Source: an uncultured Alphaproteobacteria bacterium
GTDB taxonomy: Bacteria > Pseudomonadota > Alphaproteobacteria > Methylaequorales > Methylaequoraceae
NCBI GenBank assembly: GCA_902537615.1
Contig: CACBBU010000005.1
Location: 21,716-85,715, forward strand
Reading direction: 5' to 3'
Length of the DNA stretch: 64,000 nt
A program made the translations under genes and the position numbers. Every line of letters begins with the position of its first letter. Within the stretch, counting starts at the first letter, position 1. Positions 1 to 6,294 of this stretch are shown here, piece after piece. The notes beneath the pieces are model-generated. The model ran no database searches. It had not been told where the DNA came from and saw nothing but the letters and a program-made list of their open reading frames with translations.

Positions 1-1776
1 GTGTTCTAAAAATCTACCTACCAAGCTTTTAACAAAAATATTTTCAGATAAATTTTTAACACCAGGACGTAAACCACATATTCCTCTAACTATAAGAAAA
101 ATTTTTACTCCTGCTTGAGAGGCTTCATAAAGTTTATCGATGATTTCATCATCAATTAATGAATTAACTTTAATCCAAATTTCTGCTGGCAATTTTTTCT
201 TTGAGTTAATTATTTCGTTATCAATGAGCTCTATCATAAAGTTTCTAAGTAAAGTTGGCGAATATGAAACCAACTGCATTTTTTGAGGTTTTGTATAACC
301 TGTAATAAAATTAAAAATTTTTAAGGCATCATTCACCAATTCTTCGTTACAAGAAAAATACGATAGGTCTGTATAAATTTTAGCTGTAATCGGATGATAA
401 TTTCCAGTTCCAAAATGAACATAAGAGGTTATATCATCATCTTCTTGTCTTGAAATCAAAGAAATTTTTGCATGTGTTTTCCATTTGAGAAAACCATAAA
501 CAATGTTTACCCCTGATTTTTCAAGATCCTTTGCCCACTGTATATTTTTTTCCTCATCAAACCTTGCTTTTAATTCAACTACTGCTGTTACAGACTTCCC
601 ATTATTTGATGCTGTCTTTAATGCCTCGATAATTGGTGATTCAGAACTAGTTCTGTAAAGAGTTTGTTTAATTGAAATAACCTTAGGATCTTTTGATGCC
701 TGTTGTAAAAAGTTAACTACAACATCAAAACTTTCGAATGGATGATGTATAAGTATATCCTTTTTTTTAATGGCAGAAAAACATTTTCCTTTAAAATCTA
801 GTATTCTTTGCGGGTATCTTGATTTAAAAGGTTTGAAGCAAAGGGATAATTTTTTTTCATCAATTAGTTCATTAAGAGAACTAACATCTAAAATTGATTT
901 TAAGCGAAAAATACTTTCATCTTTAACCTTTAAAGATTTTCTTAGAAAGTTTAGTAATTTCTTTTCTACTCTACCTTGAACGTATAAACCAACAACCTCA
1001 CCACGACGTCTTTTTTTTAATGCTGTTTCGAATGATAGAAGAAGATCCTCAGCTTCCTCTTCGAAATCTATATCACTATCTCTGATTATTCTGATAAATG
1101 TATAATGAGCTAGTTTATAATCAGGAAAAATAGATTTTAAATTTTGTAAGATTATATTTTCAGAGCTTACGAAAATATCTTCTTTTTTACTTATTTTAAA
1201 AAACCTTTTTAACTTGGGAGGCAGAATAACTAAGGAATAAGAGGTTTTTCCAGCTTTATTTTTTAATGAGCAAACTAAGCTCAAACTCAGATTTGGTAAG
1301 AAAGGAAAAGGATGCGCAGGATCAATTGCTAGGGGTGTTAGTGTTGAAAAGATTTTTTTCTCAAAGATTGTATAAATTATTTCACGTTTTTTTTTTAAAT
1401 TTTTTGGGGAATCAATGATTCTTATTTTTTCTTTCTCTAACTTTTCCCTCAAATCAGTTAAGATTAATTGTTGTTTTTTTAGAAGTATTTTCATAGATTT
1501 AGCAACCTCTTGGTATTGCTGTCTTGTAGTTCGTCCATCAGAGGTTCGGATAAAAATTTTTTTTTTGAGTTGCCTAAATAAACCAGCAACTCTTACCATA
1601 TGAAACTCATCTAAATTATTTCCCGAAATCGATAAAAATCTTAATCTCTCAAGAATAGGGTTTTTATTATTTTGCGCTTCTTTTAGAACTCTTTCATTAA
1701 AATTTAACCAGGATAATTCTCTGTTAATAAATCTTTGGGGACTTTTTTTAATATTATTTTTATTTTTCCTTACCAT
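1..1776 (-). CDS. ppk: Polyphosphate kinase 1, C-terminus cut off by window edge
   Basis: Polymerises the terminal phosphate of ATP into polyphosphate. The first 592 codons are present; usual length is about 700, so the C-terminus lies outside the window. Near the N-terminus is the family signature NRELSWLNFNERVL; mid-protein are HHPFESFDVVV and a histidine-containing HFGTGNYH motif equivalent to one of the phospho-acceptor histidines. The visible sequence stops right after VGRFLEH, which aligns with the second conserved histidine. The ATG lies 3 nt after the arsJ stop, so it is the third gene of a gapdh-arsJ-ppk operon. The Pho-box-like site before that operon suggests phosphate control (inference). 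Confidence 0.93.
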   Translation of the reverse strand, partial: MVRKNKNNIKKSPQRFINRELSWLNFNERVLKEAQNNKNPILERLRFLSISGNNLDEFHMVRVAGLFRQLKKKIFIRTSDGRTTRQQYQEVAKSMKILLKKQQLILTDLREKLEKEKIRIIDSPKNLKKKREIIYTIFEKKIFSTLTPLAIDPAHPFPFLPNLSLSLVCSLKNKAGKTSYSLVILPPKLKRFFKISKKEDIFVSSENIILQNLKSIFPDYKLAHYTFIRIIRDSDIDFEEEAEDLLLSFETALKKRRRGEVVGLYVQGRVEKKLLNFLRKSLKVKDESIFRLKSILDVSSLNELIDEKKLSLCFKPFKSRYPQRILDFKGKCFSAIKKKDILIHHPFESFDVVVNFLQQASKDPKVISIKQTLYRTSSESPIIEALKTASNNGKSVTAVVELKARFDEEKNIQWAKDLEKSGVNIVYGFLKWKTHAKISLISRQEDDDITSYVHFGTGNYHPITAKIYTDLSYFSCNEELVNDALKIFNFITGYTKPQKMQLVSYSPTLLRNFMIELIDNEIINSKKKLPAEIWIKVNSLIDDEIIDKLYEASQAGVKIFLIVRGICGLRPGVKNLSENIFVKSLVGRFLEH

Positions 1777-1779
1777 TCT

Positions 1780-3039
1780 TTAAAAAGCCTCTTTGTTAAT
1801 ACTCAATTTATTTGTAAAAAAGACATTAATCATTATCATTATTGTTGAAGTTGCTAAGCAAACAATTATGCCTCCAAATTGATATGAAATTCCAGAAAAT
1901 AGTGTTCCAAAGAATCTTCCAAATGCGTTTGCCATATAATAAAAACCTACATCTAAGGCAACCCTTTCTTTTTTCGTGAATTTTAAAATTAAATATGAAT
2001 GTAAAGACGAATTTACGGCAAAGATAAATCCAAAAGTAATCAACAGAATAATAGTAATTATTAATTGTATTTGTTCGGATTTGCTGACTAAGTAAATTAA
2101 AAAAGTGAATATTAACAATGTTATAAATAAAAACTTACACCATTTTTTTGATTCATTTACTAATGATTGTTCAGATTTTATTTTTAAATTTATTATAGAT
2201 GGTCCCATAGCTTGAACAATACCGTAGAAGATAACCCAAATAGCCATTAGGCTACCAACTATAAAAAATGGTGTTGAATTAGTTTGCTGTTCAGAAACTG
2301 AAAAAAAACTATAAAAATAAACAGGAACACCAACTACAAACCAAACATCCCTAGAGCCAAAAAGGAAAACTCTTGCTAAAGATAAATAATTTATATTTCT
2401 TGATTTTGATCTAATATCAGAAAGCCTTACCTTTTTGTTACCGCTTGGTAGTTCAGAGGAGATAGAAATCATAACTATTGTTAATATTCCAACTAATAAA
2501 AGAATCATCAGAGTTAAAGAAGGTTCAAAACCAATAGTTGAAAGTAATAAGCCTCCAACAAGAAAACCTAACCCCTTTAAGGCATTCTTTGAGCCAGTAA
2601 GAAATGAAACTAATTTAAATAAGTTTCCCTTTTTTTTTGATGAAATAAACTTTACAACTGATTTTGACGACATTTTTGTGAGATCTTTTGCAATTCCACT
2701 AAAGCCCTGTACGATCATAACATAGATAATTGACAGCTCTAAAGCCCAACTTTTATCAAGCATTAAAAGTAGCGTTAAAGAGACTATTTGAATTGACAAA
2801 CCAGAAAACAACGTACTCTTTAGACCAAATCGTGAAGCTAACCAACCTCCGAAGTAATTCGTAATAATCCCTGCTAACTCATAAACAAGAAATAGGTAAG
2901 CTAGTTCAATGGGTGTAAACCCCATAGAGTGAAAATGTAATAAAACTATCATTCTCAGAGCACCATCGGTGAGCATGAAAGACCAATATGAAAGTGTTAT
3001 TAAAAAGAAAGTTTTCTGTTTTTGATAAATATTTTTCAC
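1780..3039 (-). CDS. arsJ: ArsJ-type MFS exporter of 1-arseno-3-phosphoglycerate
   Basis: A 419-residue, very hydrophobic protein consistent with a 12-segment major facilitator. The N-terminal stretch around LTDGALRMIVLLHFHSMGF and the middle motifs SGIAKDLTKMSSKS and LTGSKNALKGLGF match my memory of ArsJ, the permease that expels 1-arseno-3-phosphoglycerate, the unstable product GAPDH makes from arsenate. The start codon overlaps the stop of a GAPDH gene by 4 nt, the classic ArsJ partner, which strongly supports the call over a generic MFS transporter. No arsR or arsC is visible nearby. Arsenate enters through phosphate uptake routes, so placement in a phosphate-scarcity region makes sense (inference). 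Confidence 0.88.
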   Translation of the reverse strand: MKNIYQKQKTFFLITLSYWSFMLTDGALRMIVLLHFHSMGFTPIELAYLFLVYELAGIITNYFGGWLASRFGLKSTLFSGLSIQIVSLTLLLMLDKSWALELSIIYVMIVQGFSGIAKDLTKMSSKSVVKFISSKKKGNLFKLVSFLTGSKNALKGLGFLVGGLLLSTIGFEPSLTLMILLLVGILTIVMISISSELPSGNKKVRLSDIRSKSRNINYLSLARVFLFGSRDVWFVVGVPVYFYSFFSVSEQQTNSTPFFIVGSLMAIWVIFYGIVQAMGPSIINLKIKSEQSLVNESKKWCKFLFITLLIFTFLIYLVSKSEQIQLIITIILLITFGFIFAVNSSLHSYLILKFTKKERVALDVGFYYMANAFGRFFGTLFSGISYQFGGIIVCLATSTIMIMINVFFTNKLSINKEAF

Positions 3040-4034
3040 AAAAATGACCCTACCATCTGGGATACATCTATTAGTCGCTCAGCATAACCAATTTCATTAT
3101 CATACCACGCATAAATTTTTACCTGTGTTTCGTTAATAACCATTGTACAATCAGCATCAATTATTGCTGACCTTTTATCACTTAGGTAATCAGTAGAAAC
3201 GAGTGGTTTTTCCTCATAACCTAATATTCCTCTAAGTTCTTGTTCAGAAGCTTTTTTAAGAAGATTATTTATTTCTTTCTTGTTTGTTTTCCGAGAAACT
3301 TCAAATACACAATCAGTTAAGGATGAATTTAAAAGAGGTACTCGTACGGCTTGACCATTTAATTTTCCTAGTAATTCAGGATAAATTAGAGTAATTGCTT
3401 TAGCGCTTCCTGTGGTTGTTGGAATTAGAGAATTCAGTGCAGATCTTGCTCTTCGAAATTCTTTATTTGCCTTATCAACTATTGTTTGGGTATTCGTTGG
3501 GTTGTGAATTGTTGTAATTGACCCGTGTTTTATACCTATATTCTCATGAATTACTTTAACAATCGGTGCAAGACAGTTAGTAGTACAGCTTGCAGCAGTA
3601 ACTATATCGTATTTTTTGGAATCGTAGATATCTTGATTAACCCCGTAAACAATGTTAGCTATATTTTCATCTTCAATGGGAGCAGAAACGACAACTTTTT
3701 TAACACCCATGTTAAAGTAATTCAAAAGTTTAGATCTTGATTTATAATAACCAGTACAATCAATAATAATATCAACATCTTCCAACTCAATATTTTCAAT
3801 AGTAGAGCTTGTTTGAAAGATTATTTTTTTATCATTTATAGTGATAGATTTCTCATCATTACTAAAATCAGCATCCCATTTTCCATGAACTGAGTCATAT
3901 TCAAGAAGATGACGATGTAAATCAATCGTTCCCGAAGAATCATTTATCCAGGAAACTTTAGCCTCTCTCTCAATAAGTGCTTTAAGTGCAAACTTTCCAA
4001 TCCTTCCAATTCCGTTGATTCCGTATGTAACCAT
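3036..4034 (-). CDS. Glyceraldehyde-3-phosphate dehydrogenase, ArsJ-associated type
   Basis: A 332-residue GAPDH. The NAD-binding loop GINGIGRIG is at residues 5-13 and the catalytic cysteine lies in SCTTNC at about residue 149. The segment RRARSALNSLIPTTTGSA and the substrate loop are typical. It converts glyceraldehyde-3-phosphate plus phosphate, or arsenate, to the 1-phospho or 1-arseno product. Translational coupling to arsJ (4-nt overlap) argues that its main job is arsenate detoxification. A housekeeping glycolytic role cannot be excluded, since no other GAPDH is visible in this window. It is first in an operon with arsJ and ppk, with a Pho-box-like site about 23 nt upstream of its ATG. 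Confidence 0.92.
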   Translation of the reverse strand: MVTYGINGIGRIGKFALKALIEREAKVSWINDSSGTIDLHRHLLEYDSVHGKWDADFSNDEKSITINDKKIIFQTSSTIENIELEDVDIIIDCTGYYKSRSKLLNYFNMGVKKVVVSAPIEDENIANIVYGVNQDIYDSKKYDIVTAASCTTNCLAPIVKVIHENIGIKHGSITTIHNPTNTQTIVDKANKEFRRARSALNSLIPTTTGSAKAITLIYPELLGKLNGQAVRVPLLNSSLTDCVFEVSRKTNKKEINNLLKKASEQELRGILGYEEKPLVSTDYLSDKRSAIIDADCTMVINETQVKIYAWYDNEIGYAERLIDVSQMVGSFL

Positions 4035-4056
4035 TTGATATCGTTACTTTGAGATT

Positions 4057-4074
4057 GTTACAGTTTTATGACTG
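4057..4074 (-). promoter_or_regulatory. Pho-box-like site upstream of gapdh-arsJ-ppk
   Basis: On the minus strand the site reads CAGTCATAAAACTGTAAC. The E. coli-type PhoB box consensus is two CTGTCAT-like heptamers separated by four A/T bases, and this differs from CTGTCAT-AAAA-CTGTAAC at one position. Its core GTCATAAAACTGTWACA recurs upstream of the porin at 10084-10101 with one difference in 17. It ends about 23 nt before the gapdh start, so the leader would be short. PhoB binding is inferred. Confidence 0.7.
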
Positions 4075-4164
4075 TTTTAACGGTGTTTTACAAACGTCCT
4101 ATCAAATTAATAGTTAAGTCCACCATGTCCTAATTATACTTTTAGGTCATGATGGATTTAAACA

Positions 4165-4821
4165 CTATTGTTGACTAGGTTCCTCTTTTTTAGTTGCACT
4201 AGTAGGAGATGTGATATCAGTTTTTATATTTATATTTTGAGCGGAAACTTTATCAAGAGAACCATTTGGCTTTGTAGCTTTTAATTTGTTTGATTTCGAT
4301 GGTTTCTTGGGTTTCATCAAACTGATTTTTTTATTCAACTTTTTATTGTTATTTTTTAGTTTGCTTATCGTCTTTTTTGGTTTTTTTAGTTTGCTCACTA
4401 ATTTTTTATTAGTATTTTTGAGCTTACTAATTGTCTTTTTTGGTTTTTTTAGTTTGCTCGCTAATTTTTTATTTATATTTTTGAGCTTACTAATTGTTTT
4501 TTTTGGTTTTTTTAATTTACCCTCTAATTTTTTTTTTGACTTTTTTAATATATCAAGTTTTTTAAGAGGTTTGTTTAACTTTATAACTTTAGCTTTTAAG
4601 TTTGCATTCTTTTTTTTTAAACTTTTAATAGCTTTTTTTGCATCAGATTTCTTTTTGACGCTTTCAATTGCTAAGCAACTTAGACCTACAAATTTTGGCA
4701 ATTTCTTAGATCTTTTTAACTTTTTTGGATCTAGACCAGTTAATTTAGCAAATCTTTTATTTGATATTTTGTTTTTTTTTTCCCAGCGTTGAAGCTGTTT
4801 AGGTTTTGTTAATAATTTCAT
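4165..4821 (-). CDS. HTH-like protein with lysine-rich 21-residue repeats
   Basis: A 218-residue, extremely lysine-rich protein of unknown function. Residues about 9-38 look like a degenerate Xre/Cro helix-turn-helix (QRWEKKNKISNKRFAKLTG). They are followed by LPKFVGLSCLAIESV, which matches IPKYIKLACEAIDL at the end of the small HTH protein at 5415-5618. Residues 102-163 hold three tandem 21-residue repeats built on KLKKPKKTISKLKN. Each contains a proline, so an unbroken coiled coil is unlikely. The C-terminal 40 residues are Ser/Thr/Pro-rich. A GAGG ribosome site precedes the ATG, and an ACGCA-N5-TGCGT palindrome lies about 43 nt upstream. A nucleoid-associated or histone-H1-like DNA binder is possible (inference only). 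Confidence 0.7.
   Translation of the reverse strand: MKLLTKPKQLQRWEKKNKISNKRFAKLTGLDPKKLKRSKKLPKFVGLSCLAIESVKKKSDAKKAIKSLKKKNANLKAKVIKLNKPLKKLDILKKSKKKLEGKLKKPKKTISKLKNINKKLASKLKKPKKTISKLKNTNKKLVSKLKKPKKTISKLKNNNKKLNKKISLMKPKKPSKSNKLKATKPNGSLDKVSAQNINIKTDITSPTSATKKEEPSQQ
4333..4518 (-). repeat. Three tandem 63-bp coding repeats (21 residues each)
   Basis: Within the lysine-rich HTH-like gene, residues 102-122, 123-143 and 144-163 are near-identical copies of a KLKKPKKTISKLKN-(I/T/N)-NKKL unit. The nucleotide sequence is also strongly conserved between copies (AATTTTTTATT and TTTGGTTTTTTTAG blocks recur every 63 bp), which suggests recent tandem duplication rather than ancient protein repeats. 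Confidence 0.85.
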
Positions 4822-4863
4822 TAATTTCCTCTCTTTAAATAGTTAAATTATCAGTGCTTATTG

Positions 4864-4880
4864 TACGCACTTATTGCGTA
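4864..4880. promoter_or_regulatory. Operator-like palindrome A
   Basis: TACGCA-CTTAT-TGCGTA is a perfect inverted repeat with 6-bp arms and a 5-bp spacer. It lies between the small gene at 4899-5198 and the start of the lysine-rich HTH-like gene. The same ACGCA-N5-TGCG(T/C) form recurs twice in front of the second HTH gene, so it is probably a binding site for one or both HTH proteins (inference). Confidence 0.6.
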
Positions 4881-4898
4881 ATGTCAATATGTTATTAC

Positions 4899-5198
4899 TC
4901 AGAAATTCTTAATTATATTATTAATTTCAATTCGATTGAATAATTTGTCATTGGAGGTTTTCTTGAAGTAATCAAGCTGACTATGGGTTAAGCAAATAGT
5001 AATCTTTTTTTCTAGAGTTATCCCATTATTTTCAAAATTACTAGAAGCTTTTAACTTTCCATTAATAATTCTCGAAGTGTACGTACAGACTACTTCTGAA
5101 TTGTGTCTAAAAGAATTATCTGCTTCAATATCTTTAATAAAACCCTCAGAATCATAGAGTGGTCCAATAAAGGTTATGAAAACTAACACCCAATTCAT
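4899..5198 (-). CDS. Small hypothetical protein, possibly secreted
   Basis: A 99-residue reading frame whose first 14 residues (NWVLVFITFIGPL) are hydrophobic, like a short signal or anchor segment. The remainder is mixed polar with two cysteines. I do not recognise a family. The ribosome site is weak (an AGGAC about 20 nt upstream of the ATG). It sits in the accessory island between the two HTH genes and reads in the same direction as the lysine-rich one. It could be non-coding; the composition looks protein-like but support is modest. Confidence 0.42.
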   Translation of the reverse strand: MNWVLVFITFIGPLYDSEGFIKDIEADNSFRHNSEVVCTYTSRIINGKLKASSNFENNGITLEKKITICLTHSQLDYFKKTSNDKLFNRIEINNIIKNF

Positions 5199-5298
5199 TT
5201 ATTAACTTTTTTTTTGTCCTGAGTTTTTTTTTTGTTTAATACAAATTGCCAATATACTAAATGTCCAAGCATATAAATCCTTTCAAAGTTTTATCCAC

Positions 5299-5313
5299 AC
5301 GCAATATTTGCGC
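5299..5313. promoter_or_regulatory. Operator-like palindrome B
   Basis: ACGCA-ATATT-TGCGC fits ACGCA-N5-TGCG(T/C). It can also be read as the tighter palindrome CGCAA-TAT-TTGCG. It lies in the 216-bp AT-rich spacer upstream of the small Xre gene, 31 bp (about three helical turns) from palindrome C, so both sites would face the same side of the DNA. Confidence 0.55.
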
Positions 5314-5325
5314 ACTATAATTAAT

Positions 5326-5348
5326 AAATACGCACCAATTGCGTATTT
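5326..5348. promoter_or_regulatory. Operator-like palindrome C
   Basis: AAATACGCA-CCAAT-TGCGTATTT is a perfect inverted repeat with 9-bp arms and a 5-bp spacer, the best of the three related sites. It lies about 21 bp upstream of a candidate -35 element for the HTH-fae operon. That position would suit activation or autoregulation by the HTH protein (inference). Confidence 0.65.
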
Positions 5349-5368
5349 GTCAATATTATTTTTTATAT

Positions 5369-5396
5369 TTGTTTGTTTTTATTATTTATCTATACT
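5369..5396 (+). promoter_or_regulatory. Candidate sigma-70-type promoter for the HTH-fae operon
   Basis: TTGTTT at 5369-5374 and TATACT at 5391-5396 are 16 bp apart, and the first ATG follows 18 bp downstream. In sequence this AT-rich such matches arise easily. The supporting point is its place between operator-like site C and the gene start. Confidence 0.35.
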
Positions 5397-5414
5397 TAAA
5401 AACTGGTCGAATTC

Positions 5415-5618
5415 ATGAATAACGAGCAATTCAAAAAATGGAGAAAAAAGCACAATTTGTCTCAATCAGAGGCTGCTATTACCCTTGGTTTAAAAAGGAG
5501 GATGATTCAGTATTATGAAAAAGGAAAAAAGGGGGAGAAAGATGTGAAAATTCCAAAATATATCAAATTAGCTTGTGAAGCCATTGATCTTAAGAAAAAA
5601 TTAAAAAAAATGATTTAG
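5415..5618 (+). CDS. Small Xre/Cro-type helix-turn-helix regulator
   Basis: A 67-residue protein that is almost entirely a helix-turn-helix domain: FKKWRKKHNLSQSEAAITLGL followed by the recognition-helix region KRRMIQYYEKGKK, the standard Xre layout. Its tail, IPKYIKLACEAIDLKKK, resembles residues 41-55 of the lysine-rich protein at 4165-4821, so the two are probably related. It ends 18 nt before the Fae-like gene, which has its own strong AAGGAG site, forming a two-gene operon. The paired palindromes upstream are likely its own operators. It probably controls the Fae-like gene and perhaps the divergent lysine-rich gene (inference). Confidence 0.85.
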   Translation: MNNEQFKKWRKKHNLSQSEAAITLGLKRRMIQYYEKGKKGEKDVKIPKYIKLACEAIDLKKKLKKMI

Positions 5619-5636
5619 TTAAAAGGAGTAAAATAA

Positions 5637-6179
5637 ATGAGTAAGAGTTTTGTAATGAAAATTGGGGAGTCTTTAGTTGCAGGAGGGCCTCCAGGAACCG
5701 CAGCGGAGCCAGAAGTAGTTATTGGTGAATTAGACGGTCCCTTTGGGACTGCTTTTGCTACTCTTATTGGAAACCAGATCAAAGGCCATACTAAGGTCCT
5801 GGCAATAATGAATACTGATGTTATGGTAAAGCCCGCAACCCTTATGGTTAGCAAAGTTACAGTTAAGGATGATAAATACACCAATATTTTAATGGGAACA
5901 GTACAGGGCGCGATTGCTAATGGTGTTTTAGATTCAGTTAAAGAAGGATATATACCCAAAGATAGGGCAAATGATTTGGGAATAATAGTTTCTGTCTGGT
6001 TAAATCCCTTAGTAGCTAAGGATGAGAGTCTAGATCATAAAATACTTTTTGATATTCATAGGAAGGCAACAACTAATGCTATTAAAAAAGCTATGACCAA
6101 TGAACCTTCTATAGATTGGTTGTTAGAAAACCAGGACTCGATTATTCATAAATACTATCAAAAAGAACTAGATAAATAA
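5637..6179 (+). CDS. Formaldehyde-activating enzyme (Fae) family protein, catalytic His replaced
   Basis: A 180-residue homologue of Fae, which condenses formaldehyde with tetrahydromethanopterin in methylotrophs. Family features seen are IGESLVAGG near residue 9, then GPFGTAFATLIGNQIKGHT, VKPATLMVSKVTV, GAIANGVLDSV and a C-terminal NEPSIDWLLENQD. Canonical Fae has a histidine in an A-H-(I/V)-D-L motif before the IG turn. Here the aligned stretch is AEPEVVIG, so that histidine is missing. The reaction may therefore differ from canonical Fae, as suspected for Fae-like paralogues. The gene is translationally placed behind an Xre regulator with a strong AAGGAG site. No other tetrahydromethanopterin gene is in the window. 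Confidence 0.85.
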   Translation: MSKSFVMKIGESLVAGGPPGTAAEPEVVIGELDGPFGTAFATLIGNQIKGHTKVLAIMNTDVMVKPATLMVSKVTVKDDKYTNILMGTVQGAIANGVLDSVKEGYIPKDRANDLGIIVSVWLNPLVAKDESLDHKILFDIHRKATTNAIKKAMTNEPSIDWLLENQDSIIHKYYQKELDK

Positions 6180-6181
6180 TA

Positions 6182-6293
6182 GTGTATATGCACTTATAAT
6201 ATGTAAGCACAAATTATTATTTAAGTGCATACGCACATTTTTTTCTTTTTATATAATAACTAGTGGCGATTTAAATAAGTGTATAAGCACTTA
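6182..6293. repeat. Three copies of a 15-bp repeat GTGYRTAWGCACTTA
   Basis: Copies lie at 6182-6196 (plus, GTGTATATGCACTTA), 6222-6236 (minus, GTGCGTATGCACTTA) and 6279-6293 (plus, GTGTATAAGCACTTA), filling the spacer between the Fae-like gene and the convergent glycosyltransferase gene. A fourth degenerate copy may be at 6202-6212. The first two form an inverted pair. The ATACGCAC in the middle copy echoes the half-site of the operator-like palindromes upstream of the island's HTH genes. Confidence 0.75.
6203..6250 (+). terminator. Probable rho-independent terminator after the Fae-like gene
   Basis: GTAAGCAC-AAAT-TATT-ATTTAAGTGCATAC can fold into a hairpin with small mismatches. An alternative longer stem pairs 6182-6196 with 6222-6236. 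Either is followed by ATTTTTTTCTTTTT, a good U-tract on the plus strand. It would end the HTH-fae transcript before the convergent gene. Confidence 0.6.
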
Positions 6294-6294
6294 C

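Noticed and set aside
770..1603. Two short plus-strand open frames in the first 1.8 kb
   Set aside because: They are antisense to polyphosphate kinase, whose conserved protein sequence fills the minus strand throughout.
4124..4151. Hairpin CATG-T-CCTAA ... TTAGG-T-CATG downstream of the lysine-rich gene, considered as a terminator
   Set aside because: The stem has an internal mismatch and there is no T-run on the relevant strand.
4286..4792. A 168-residue Phe/Leu-rich open frame on the plus strand
   Set aside because: It is the antisense of the lysine-rich repeat gene: AAA/AAG codons read backwards give Phe/Leu. It has no ribosome site, and its hydrophobic repeats simply mirror the lysine repeats.
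5291..5299. A perfect DnaA box (TTATCCACA) in an AT-rich spacer, considered as part of oriC
   Set aside because: Only a single box is visible here, and no cluster is seen around dnaA either. One match in 64 kb is expected by chance, so I make no origin call.
5199..6293. The Xre/Fae island as a plasmid-addiction (toxin-antitoxin) or prophage remnant
   Set aside because: The Xre partner is a recognisable Fae-family protein, not a toxin. No integrase, tRNA target or phage gene is nearby.
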